Below, piece by piece: positions 37,341 through 49,314 of a stretch of DNA of 64,000 nt. The position numbers and the translations under genes were made by a program. Origin of the DNA: Seriola aureovittata (Eukaryota > Chordata > Actinopteri > Carangiformes > Carangidae). The stretch is taken from NCBI RefSeq assembly GCF_021018895.1, contig NC_079377.1, positions 7,136,501-7,200,500 of the forward strand, read 5' to 3'. Positions within the stretch are counted from its first letter, which is position 1. The number at the start of each line of letters is the position of its first letter. The notes under the pieces were generated by a model that saw only the letters and a list, made by a program, of their open reading frames with translations, had not been told where the DNA came from and ran no database searches.

Positions 37341-40300
37341 GAGCAGTGGAGCAAATACAAGCAGATACTGAACTGATGGCTGCTTGATTCATTGGTCCAT
37401 GACCAGCAGTATGGTTGATCAAGCACAGTTCAGCCTGAAGCCCAAAGCTGCAGTGCGCAGTTACACTAAGAAGCTTTTGTGAATACAACATTTCATGGGG
37501 AACTAGAATGCAACTTTGAAAACTGCAAAGCTACAACATGCTAACGTGTAGTGCTTGCAAGACTAAAGTATTATACATTGAATGCATAACTACCATAGAC
37601 TTGCGGTTTGAAATTGTTCTCTTTTATTATTCATATCAACGTGAGCTCCCACAGAGGTCTGCTGGTGACACTGATTCTTTTAGTGTTAAAGAGAGAGCAT
37701 TTAGACCGGCATGGAAATGATAGTGCTCTGAACTGAGGGCACATACAACCAGACGCCTGCTCATATTTATGTATGAGAGCTCCTGCTCAATATCTGTTGA
37801 AATTATATCACTGACCACTGAGCAACAGAGAGGCAAAGACAAAAGAAAGAAATCCACATTGGTGAGACAAACTGACTGACCGCTCCATGACCCGCACATG
37901 ACTGACAGAATTCAAATGAGTAGGCGAGGAACATGTCAGCTAAACTCAATAACAAAATGTATTCCTGCTACTCAACCACTACTCTGTACAGTCGGCAGGC
38001 AGACTTCTGGTTAGATATTTTCTGTTTTTCAAAATAGAACTTATTGATTAGCGTAGAATGCTTGTGGTAGGTGAAATCAAGACTGGTCTGCAGGGCTGCT
38101 CTGAAAGGCTGTGGAGTGGAGAGAGCCTCAGACTGACAGTTGAGATAATAGACCTGTGGTTTTGTTGTCTGATCACGAATCATCGTGAAATACAGTACAT
38201 TCACAAATAGTGGCCGCTGCCTTTATTTACCCTAACTGAAGGGATTAACCAGGACTTTATTTGAGACAGGCTGTTATTAGACATAGACCTTTATATCTCA
38301 TCTACTGTCTAATGTCTATTCTATCATACTTTTTAGTCTAGTCTTCTTGTTCCTGTTTGCTGTGGAAATTTGCTGTTAATGCAAACATTGACCGACCATG
38401 AAAAATATTTATGTTAAAAAATACAAAAAATGGAAAGTACATCATGACTATGTTGTATTGGTGGAAATATTGCTGAAAAAAATGCATATTATCCAGCAAA
38501 TGCCACATGAGCCATCATAGCACAGGTCATTTCTTTTTTTCCCCTTTATTGGTGACCAAACTTTATTTGTTCCAATAGACCACAGCTTCAACTATAATTT
38601 GAAAACCAGCTTTTATTTGACAATTTACAGTATCTAACATCGGCTTCCTTTAAGGCCTTGAACTTTACTTTGATTAAGATCCTCACCCTGAGATGATTAT
38701 GATGGTCTTATGAATTTTTTATTGCATTTATCACAAGAGCCATGACATTATAAACTGTTGGAGGCATTTTGATTGAATCCCAGGATGGCAGCAAAGAAAG
38801 CAGCAAATAAAGGAGAAATGTATCTGTGGTAATCCGGAGCAAAATGTTTGATTTGAATATTTGAACCTCAATACTCAGCGGTGTAGAAGACATCATTCAA
38901 TATGCCTCAGGGCCTTTAAAGCCTGTGATTATTCCAATGAGTGCTTAAGAAATGTAGAGCGCATGTGCATACTGTGTAGCATCAAAAGTCATTTGCATTT
39001 TGGAGGCCTGAATTACAGGTGGGCCTAAAGAAAATGATCAAAGCAGGGAACAGGAGGATTCAGTATGAATCTATCAAACTGCTGTTTCATGAGCTAATTC
39101 AAAGTGAGAAAGCGTCTGAAATGCTGAAGATAAAATGGAGCAAAAGAGACAAGACAAGCCACATATCCCTCAATGGAAGGTAAAACCAGGCCATGTATGG
39201 ATTCTTAAATATCCTTTTGCCATGTCACACAGTCTCTGTAGAGATTAGCAGCATATGGAGCTGCGAGGTTAGAATTATCAGTAATCCTAAAATATAGCTC
39301 ATGATTTGTACCACAAGAGCAGAAGATTCACACGTGGTTGATCTAAATGAAAGTAAAATAGTAATTAGGGAGCATTTTTCATGAGACATTACTTTAATTT
39401 CCATTCATAAATTAACTTCAATGGCACATTTAATCAGAGAAAGGAAAAAAAGGGGTTCTGGTCTTGCAATGTGAAAGCCAGCCTATGGTACCCTTCCAAT
39501 GTAAGGCTACTAATTAAACTTTTTTTTTTTCTTTCAAGGCGTCCTTCAACATTTCAAAAGCACCATATCAAAGAGGCTTCAAAGTCAAAACCCCACTCTG
39601 AATTTTGACGTGACAGAAAGAGCATACATATGAGGGCAAGTGACTAGCTGCATGGCCTCTGTCTTTGTGGCAGAACCAGTGTGAGACAAAAATCATGTCT
39701 GCTGCAACCACCGCTGCCATTTAAAGAGAGCACGGATGATTGATGATTTTAATCGACCTTTATTTTCTTTCCCCGCATTATTTATAGCATTAAAGGTTTA
39801 TTGATGAGTGTAGTTAAAGGTATGCTAATGTTTCGGGAGTAGTCATAGTGGGGTGAGAGCTATTGTGCAGTTGTTACTGTGGAGTCAGTATCAATGTAAA
39901 ACAGAGAAGCGGCGTTAGCATGTGGTCAGCAGGGTGGTGGGAATTAATATGGTGTATGTGAAAGTTGAGATTATTCTTAGCTAAAGTCCCATGATCACCC
40001 AGGACAGTGGAGAGAAGTCACTGAAGGGTATTCATCACTAAAATCAGGACTTTGGATATGAACACTGAAATCCCAATAGATATGAACTCCAGGTCATCCC
40101 CACAGTCACAGCTTTATACAGCCTTGGAAGGCTGACTGATCGAGCAATGACAAATTCATATTCCATTAACACAACAGATAAGTTTGTTTAAATAAGAATG
40201 ATTCTCAGTAATTATACAGAGTTGTGAACCTTACATTACAGCTAATTAAGAAACTCCATAACTTATTTTAGTTGGACTTTTATTCAGTGTGCAATGGTAT

Positions 40301-40721
40301 AAAATGGAAAAGCTAAGATAAATATTACCCAAATGAATATAGATGGGAGCTCTGCACAGAATCAAAAGGGATGATAAAATAGGCCATAACCGCATTTCCC
40401 AAAGCACTACATACAAAATAAAAACTAACATTCGTTAAGAGACCCAACCTCATTAACTGCAAATCGAACTGAGCGCTCTGTACTGGTGCAGCAGTGACCC
40501 CTTGGAAGCATGGTAAGTACATAATTATTATTGAATCATAGGGACACATTTTCCAATTAGAAGAATGAATGTTTGTGTTTTTCCTGTATACTGTAAGTCA
40601 AAACATACAGTACAGCATTGGCTAAGTCTGTTTCTTCTGATTTCTTCATCGACCTTGTGCTTTAGGAATAATTACTCCAAGACTTGAAGCCTGGGATGTT
40701 TTTGTCAACTGGGAATTTAAT

Positions 40722-40970
40722 GGACTTAATGAACTCTCTTTGTTAACGGAAGCTCAGGGTGCTCTGTGATTGCCTTCATCGAACTAGGTTCCGCAACGCT
40801 TATGATAACTCATCCCATTTGCACAACTCCAGTGATACATAGCCTGTGTGAACTCCTGCGATGCAGTGTTGTGGGGAAATAAAAGGCAGGCTGCTACATG
40901 TTGGTGAGCCAAGGTAGACTGGGGTGAGATGAATAGGCACGAGAAAATAAATGCTGAAGCTATAGACAGA
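40722..40970 (+). repeat. Diverged direct repeat, copy B
   Basis: This is the partner of 37131-37340, about 3.6 kb away and in the same orientation. The best-conserved part is 40860-40960 (against 37224-37324). Copy B is followed at once by the teleost dispersed repeat at 41005, so the two could belong to one composite element. Confidence 0.65.
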
Positions 40971-41004
40971 TAGATAACTTGAACAGAATAACTTCTGTTG
41001 GAGG

Positions 41005-41165
41005 CTAGCTACTTCCCGCTGCTGCCAATTTTTGTGCTAGGGTAGGCTAAACATGTGACTGATCTATCTCTGTATTGAATGTGAAGGAATGAAATTGATA
41101 TTGATCGTCTTATGTAATGCTTGGTAAATCAGCAAATAATCCAAAATGCCTAAGCATCCCTTTAA
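41005..41165 (+). mobile_element. Teleost dispersed repeat (MITE-like, TTAA-ended), one end
   Basis: The stretch beginning ggctagctacttccc, with tttgtgctagggtaggctaa in the middle and aaaatgcctaagcatcccttt at the end, resembles a very abundant percomorph interspersed repeat. As I remember it, that repeat ends TTCCTTTAA and carries a GCTAAGCTAAGCTAACC-like core. The copy is clearly diverged. The match is from memory of other fish genomes rather than a search. No transposase is encoded. Confidence 0.6.
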
Positions 41166-44100
41166 AGATTGAATAAATCTTACAGTAGATTATAATGTAT
41201 TAAAATATATAGGAGCTTGGATTGTACAGAAGTACAGCACAAAACTAGCAGTAATACTACCATATCTATAAAATCTATATTACACTACAACACAAGGACG
41301 TGATCATATAATCAGTGTCAAAATACATTATCTTATTTGTGACCTATTTGTTAAACTGCAGGTATATTTCAATAACACACAGCACACGCATATGCAGTTA
41401 AGGTATCCACATGTACACCAGAGCATTGGTTCAGAGTATGAAAGTCTGTTTATCTATGAAGTCCGTGGGCAGACTAGGCACCAACAGCACACTTTCACTT
41501 TAAAGCTCTGCCCAACATGAAGCCATAAATCTGAGCTTGCCCAGAGGTAAGAGCAACCAACACTAATTAACAGAAGCGGGATGAGAGGTCAAGGCCTGTG
41601 TCGTATTAGCGTGAGAAAACACTATTTTTCAATTTACAGTCCATACTGGTCTGGTGCGTTTCAAGTAATAAAGACTTAAGCTTACAGTAAACCATGGGCA
41701 TGAGTACAAATACATTCACTGTATGCAATAATGCATGTTTCCAACCTCAGTTTATTCCAGCTGTATAAACACGCGGGCTTTCAAATGAGACGACTAAACT
41801 GTCTTTATACGACTGACACTATAGATACGATGACTGCCTCAGGGAATGTCCATAAAGCAAGATCACTGATCCAAAGTAAAGCTCAATTTAGGCCCACTGC
41901 GCAGAATCGGTTTTCAATGAATATGTCCAGCCCTTAAAAGGACTTTGGTCCAAGGACATAGTAAGCTCTGAGGAGGTCAGCTCTCCCCCTGTGCAAACCT
42001 TTGGGCCATTCTCTCACACTTTGATCTGAGCTCTGATGATGGTGTGGCAGGCAGACTCAGGAGTAGAGGGATTAGGGACAGGAGGGACATGGAGAGTGAC
42101 AGCTTCCTTTGTATTCATTTTATCCTCATTTTGGGCATAACAGCAGACAGCATGCAAACCAATGGCTTCTCTAAGGTGTTCTTTTTTTGGCTGTAAAATC
42201 CTCAACACTTAAAAAGAGAGATCAAAGGGGAAGCAGGCTCATTGATAACTGTATAATGGCTCACTTTGAGAGAACAGGCATTTTGCTGAGGTGGTGGCGT
42301 GGTTCAAACTGCAAGCTATTAGTCATGCTGTCGGCTCATTTCCATATGTGTTTTATTGTCTCATGGGCAAAGGCTACTGCACCTACTCGCATTTATTGCA
42401 CTCACAGTAGAGCTAATGATATTCACACCTACGGCAAAAACAAAGGGCCTTGCATCTCTTTGTCTCCATATGAAAAGGCTCTTGAAAGGTGTCAATGTGA
42501 ATGCACATTTCAGATTTGTGTGTAGTTCTTTGATGAGCTTTTAGCCCTGCTTGTCTAGAACCATATGAAGCTACATAATAGCAGAGCTGTCTCAGAAATC
42601 ATTATCATGACAGATTAAACATGAATTCAATAATGCAGACATATTTTATGCAAGGTGATAAGGAATGTAACAAGAATAAATACTTAAAAAAAAACATGCT
42701 TGTTGAGTGCATTTATTACATTCTCAGCAGCACTGACACGTTCTGCTCCTCAGCAACTTTGAAGTTGATTATTAAGCTAATCATCAAAATTAAACATAAT
42801 TTCCTTGAAATGTCTGCTCAGCTACTGTTATGGAATCGTAATGTACATATGGCAGTGGCTACCTAGCTATTAGCCCGTGGGCAATGCGTTTTATTAATCA
42901 ATGTTAGCTTTAGCTGATAGACATAATTGTGATTTATATAAGAGCAATATAATATTAGTCACAGTACAGCTTTGCCACTGTGTGGTCCGAGTGTCAGCAA
43001 AATATAATGTTAATGATGTCCTACAGAAATAGGTTACCATGGAGGATTATTTTAAATTCTCTGTGCAATGACATAGAAATGACCTGATGCCACAGAAGAC
43101 ACAGTAGCATGGAGTGCTGTGTTTTTTAAGACTGCAGTACATGGGGTTTCACTGTTACTGTTTAATTGTGCTACTGGTTGTGGTAAGAATACTTAAATTT
43201 ATGGGACTGCAACATCATTAAGGTGACACTACTGCCCTGTTCCCCACCTGCTCTTAATCCACCCTGTTTGAGAATCAAGAGGACGTACACTCCCAGTGGT
43301 CACTGCATGTAAACACTGCATGAAGGTAATTACGATGGGATAAGCTGCAGCGAGGATGCCCTAGGAGACCTAATCTCATCCCCCCGTCCCCACATTTTCC
43401 CTGATCTGAAAATCTACACACATCGAGCCCAGTGGCAGCCTCTTCTTGCCAAGCTCGAGGGGAGAGTCCATAATATATCTGCCTTGTCACGTCGGAAAGT
43501 TCCTTTATTCATGGCAGGTACAGGGATATGGGGGATCAACAGATGTGAAAGTGTTGGTAGGAGTACTCCCTAAGGCTTGTTGCCATCTTCAAGTAGTCCT
43601 GTCACTTTTCCACCACAGTGCAGGATATGGATATAAAGCATGAGGCTGTAAAAGCAGTGTTTTGAAACATTGGGGCGTTAGTGGATTTATTGAGTGTAAA
43701 AGCCCTGTGAAGGATTGCCTGTTCAAAGTATCCACCTTTAAATCCCAAAGGAGATTTATTTCACCGAGCGTCCAGGTCTAATCAAAATCTCCCCTCAGAC
43801 ACTAGCTGGATACAAGTTAGACTGCTTTGTACAAAGATGTTGCTAGAGAGAAAACATACTGACACACTCAGATACATTTAGCATTCAGAATATACACAAA
43901 GATATGAAGGAGTAAGGGTCTAGTGTGTGAGTGCATGAAGCTGTGGTCATCATTAAGGTGCTTAATAGACCATGTCGCCTGTAGGACCTGACAGGCAAGC
44001 TGGGCAGAGTGGAGGATCCAGAGAGAGGGTCACCTTCATGTAGAGACAGTTCTGTCACACTGGGGCCTTGAAGGGAGCCATCCTGCCAGCCCTGCCTGGC

Positions 44101-47100
44101 CCAGACTATACATGTCTATGTTCAACCAAGCAGAACAACAAATCCCCCACCTCCTCCAGACTTCAACAAAAACAATAACAAAAAAGAAAGACTCAGAGAG
44201 AGAATTTAGGCACAAAATCTAGCTGCAAAATAATGATTATTATTAGAAATATCAAAGCTAATACTTATATTGAACACTACTATGTATCCTGGTTTCTACA
44301 AGTAACCATGTATGTTTTATCTTTTGAATATTTTACTTTTACTCAAATACTGTTAATACTGTGTATGCACGAGGCAGAAATACTGACTGTGTATATGAGA
44401 TTTTTTGTTAAATGCAGTCAAATCCCAGAGCGGCATTGCAAAGTGGTTCTATCTTGGTATGAGCACAGGTGCAACTCTAAATGAGGAGGAATGAGAAAGG
44501 ACCCGAAGCCCACCAACAAATGCCGAACAAAGAAGAAGGGACATGCCACTCAAGGTCATGGTGAATTGCAGCGGCAGTGGCACTGCAGATTGATTGGGAG
44601 TAGAGGGAGCAGCTGGCTGAGAGGAAACAGGAAGGTGACTGAGGGAATCACCACGTGGCAAAGGTGAATTATGACACCGTCCGTCCAACTCTTTCTATCT
44701 TCCATGCAGACTAAGAGGCTCTGTCATGTGCTGTTTGCCTCTGGAATGACTTCTGATTTCCATGCTAGGTAATAACCAACTGTAGAGTATATCAGTTGGT
44801 CAGAAACTCGAGTTGTTGCTGTGGTTTGATTTGAACTATATGGATAACATTTTCACAAATGGCCAGAGGATAATATAGCTAATTACAGCTTTCTAAATGT
44901 GGAGTTCATCATGAATATTGATAAAGCATTAATTAGTTACTAAAACTGGAAAACCATTTTCTCTGCACCAAATACATCACATGTTTTTGGAGCAAAAATG
45001 TACTGCATCACTTTATCGGAGAGTGGATTCATATTCCACTGCAATTATTAATGGAACCAAACAATTCTGTCACTCAGGAAATAAAGAGGAAAGAGAAAAC
45101 ACTGGAGAAGACTAGGGTCTGTTTTTCTATAACATCTCTTTATCAATAATGTAAGAAAAGCACAAGCAACTCACAGAGGCCTGATTAGTGGATCACATTG
45201 AGGCTTGGGGAAGAGACCATCATGTAGGTCATCATCACTATGCCTGACAGAGGTCTATGCCAAACACATACACATTTTCTTATGACTCAGCGTCTTTCTG
45301 GAAAAGCCAATGACTCTTGCAGAACTGGGCCCCGGTTGGGAGCCATTAAGTCCTCACGTTAGGAATCCGGAGCCATGATGGCCTTGATTAAGCCAAAGCG
45401 ATCTGATGTGTACACTTATCTCAAATCACTTCTCTTCAATTTCATAATAGAGCCTCTTCACTGCATCACTGAATGGGAAATCCTGTAGTATGCTTGTTCT
45501 TTTAATTGCTCAGTGACTTTGCTGTGCTGAGTCCAGATAAAAAAGAAAACTTCCTGTAAGGGAATTTATCAGATGAAGTGCTTTCTCAATATCCAAATTG
45601 ATTGGTGTCCTCTGGCGTTGCTCCAGAGAGTTTGATGCTCTCCTGATCAAAAAGTGCATTCTACCCACTATGTCCACCTCTGTGCTACAATACTGTACAC
45701 ACAAACATACAAAAACACACCTTAAACATTTACTTTTAGCACTCCACTACACATATCTAAAAGTGATTAGAAGGACATTTGTTTTGTTCCATGTTCTCCA
45801 TCTCGCACTCTTTGCTCTCCTGAGAGGGGGCTAAGACCTTAATGATAAAGAGCCTCAGATTTTATTCCATGCATATTGTCATTACCAGGGGTTTATGGAT
45901 GTGACATTAGATATTAAGCTGAGTGAGATTTGGAGGTTATCTGGCATTCCAAGCTGTGAGCGAAAAGTCAAACCATGAAACAGGATTCACCCCTGTGTTC
46001 GCTCTGGCAGGCACTTCATTCAGCATGTGGCATGGTGACTAAATCTTTGGGCTTTCTAGATTCATCTGTACGTGAAAGGAATAAGGTAGATACAGGTACA
46101 GTAATAGCTGATTTAAATTCAAATCTGTTCTATGGCCCTGACAGTTGTGGTATCATTCATAAAAGGCGAGTGTGACGTTTATAATATTAAGGTCACTGGT
46201 TGACAATGAAAGAAATGTTTAATCTGCTAAATTACCCCATGAAATGATTACTTCAGTAGGCCTACTTCATAATGATTTATTGCTAACATGGTGTATAATT
46301 TTTAATTAACTTGGAACAGGAGAAAAATGTGGAAGGTGGGGGTGTAACTCAAGGAATAGCTGCACATTCAAAAATCAGTGGTCTGATATTCAGCTGCTAA
46401 ATGCTTTCTCTCTATCACACATTAAATCACAAAAAACAATAACAAAATACAAGCCCAGGGAGAAATGGCTTGTTTCTTGCACACTGCACATCATCCAAGT
46501 AAATGTTATGCGTAAGGTCGACAACAAGGCCACACTGTTTTTTTATCCACAATACTAATAACCAGCAAAATAATCTCAGTCCGAACACAAATGTCATTGC
46601 CAGTACATGGGATAAAACATTTGCTGGGCCAAAAAGAAGCATCTTATACTTCTGTGGCAATCTCCAGCATCAAAGAAGACAAGCCTGCAGTGTTAGAGCT
46701 AATATATTTCTCTCATAAACCTGTGCAAGGTGCTGCATTGCCTCCTGAATTGCTGAGTAGGCCTAGATTGAGCCAGTTTGAAATTGTGAGTCAATCAGCT
46801 CAGGCCAGGCACAGTGCATCATCCCTCGTTTGCTTTGACCTTGGGAGATAATAATGGCACTAAACTGGGTGTATGTGTGGGGTAATAGCACCGTGATTAA
46901 AGAATTATGTAGGAGAGCATAAACACTGGCGTGTCTGCCAATGTGCACAATCATTCACCTAAGCCTGCGGGAAGACTGCTGCGGTTTCGATAACAAAATG
47001 ATGAGGGGGGCAAGGCTTGTAACTTGTGTACATTTGTGTATACAGTTTAAGTCTTAAGAACTTTGTACTGAGTCTCATAGCTGTCCTGATGTTCTCATGT

Positions 47101-47939
47101 ATATGCATAAATATGGGCTGGTGAATTGGTCAACAAAGCATGAACTGTTCCCAGTTTGCTGTCGTCAAACCAAACAAAGCTGATCATAAATATGTGCCAA
47201 GCAGATGGGGACTATTATAAATATTCATTTCTGAATTTATACATATCCTGGATGTAGACATGCAGTTGTGCACTTCTGAACCACACAAAGAACTACAAAC
47301 ATTCCCGAGGCTCCCAATACCTGTCAGCTCTCTTCCTTATGCATTCTCTTTGATAAAACACACGGGAACCAATGCATTAACAAAACACAGGAAAGAGTTG
47401 TGCTCAGTGTGTTTTTAGGGGAGGAAAAGACTTGCTATAAAAATCTGAAGAAAACCTGCAGTGAAAAACTTAATCTCAGCGCAGAGAACTAGCTGTTTGT
47501 GCATAAGGAAAAATAAGCTACAAAAAAGAAAGACAATTAAAAAAAAGAAAACCGAGTCAAAATAATTTAGAAAGAATAAAATGCCAACTACAAGATAACG
47601 TTTAAGAGGATTAAAAATTATTTATGGCGATATGGTTGAACATAACATTACCTCATCTATTTTCAAAGGGGAACAAAGAGACAACTTTGCTGTTGTGAAA
47701 GCTCTGGAAAGAGACAATTCTGTTCCCTCATTTTCTTTGAGTTAAATCATTCTGTCATTGCTCAACACTAACAAAACATGACACTGTCCTGTCCCACACC
47801 ATAGGTCATCTGTGCAGGCAGCTTATTATGACCCATAGTTACGTTTTATTTATGGGCAACTCTTTAATTATGTAATTATGACCGGAGAAAAGGAGGAAGT
47901 TATAGGGAAGTATAGGGTGACAAAGTTAGAGTTGGGAGG

Positions 47940-48150
47940 GGGTTGAGGTGGATGGATAGTTCAACAAAACACAGGACTTTCACTTGTTCCCTGTTTGAAA
48001 CCAAACGTTAAACATAACCAAGTAGTTTTTGTGCCTAAACTTAATCAAACCGTGACCGTTCGTGTTTAATAGTGTTACCATCATGACAAAGGTTTTTATT
48101 TGTGTAAAAGCAATAGCTACCTTGTGATTAATTAGAAGGGGGTAGCAATT
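47940..48150. repeat. Probable teleost interspersed repeat
   Basis: This segment contains aaaacacaggactttcactt, ccctgtttgaaaccaaacgt and tttttgtgcctaaacttaat, then gtgttaccatcatgaca. The 'gcctaaacctaaccaaacc' style of sequence recurs in many spiny-rayed fish genomes as an interspersed repeat. The boundaries and class are unknown to me and there is no coding potential. Confidence 0.5.
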
Positions 48151-49257
48151 AATGTCAGTGCATAGGGGACCTAAGCTTGAGGATCTTGTGGTTTTTATTC
48201 CCTTGAATGTCTATTATGCATAAACAAAACATTGGGAAAAAAGAGCAACATTGAAAAGGGTCTTACAGTTAGCACACCCTTTAGCAGCCTGACAGACTAG
48301 TAATTTGTATGTCTAAATGTGTTAATGTAATATACCCTGCTGTATCTTCGTGTTCAGTGCCATGCTCATAATTGTCATAATTGCTACTTATCCAGTCTAA
48401 AAGCTACAAATAAGCAAATAAATAATTCTTTGGGTGACATTCATTTTAATCTGAGATGGTATCTGACTTCTTCCCTTGAAAACATTTCATGTGTACAGCC
48501 AGAGCAAGAGAGAACGTCCCCTGTATTTCAAATTACGACAGAGACCTTGTACTCTGACTAAACACATCTGTAGGACTGGGGACTATGATTGAAGGAAAAC
48601 TGCGTGCAAGCTTGTTGAAATGGAACCCTGTGATAGACTAGGAAATTCCAGTTTCATGGACACAAGCCCGGCAAGGTCAACACTGGGTTCAACACCTGTG
48701 TGTGAAAGACTGAGAGGCCAAGGACCTTGATTCAACACTGAAGTGAAACTAGGATTCAAACATGTAGTAGAGTTACTAACCTGATTAGTCCAAATACATC
48801 ACACTTCACAATAACTGCATGCTTTATCATGTTGTATTTTTCTTAATACATAATCGTCCTCATGTTAAATGTCTCACCTTGTAATTTCAATCAAGTGCTT
48901 TAAGAGGAATGTGGCATAGTCATTATTATTCATTCGATAATATTAAAATACCCATCTATGAGTGTTAAATTGAAAATGTTGCCAGGCGTGTCACAATTGC
49001 AGCAATGTTCCGCCAAGATTTGCGGAGCAGTTAGAGGTAGACAATGACTGGATGATTTGTACATGTCTAGGGTGTAAGGGTTTTTTTGGTTATTCATTTA
49101 TATACACTGTGGGGAATAGTCCCATCCACTGGCATACACTCAAAGGGATCATAAGAATGACCAAACATTCTAGAGCAGCATGAGTTGTTACACTGGAGAC
49201 AGTGCTGCATTAGTAATGAGATGACTGAGTGTGTGACAGCTCTGTCTGGCTTCCCTG

Positions 49258-49279
49258 CGCACGCACGCACGCATGCACG

Positions 49280-49310
<31 letters not shown>
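49258..49310. repeat. (ACGC)n-(CA)n compound microsatellite
   Basis: gcacgcacgcacgcatgcacgcacg runs into a CA run of about 27 bp. It is alternating purine-pyrimidine with CG steps, which favours Z-DNA. Confidence 0.93.

Positions 49311-49314
<4 letters not shown>

Noticed and set aside
37060..37491. 143-codon minus-strand frame over direct repeat copy A
   Set aside because: The homologous copy B at 40.7-41.0 kb does not preserve the frame, so it is not a conserved protein.
46255..46266. Perfect 12-bp palindrome agtaggcctact
   Set aside because: This motif is common in fish genomes as background, and nothing around it suggests function.
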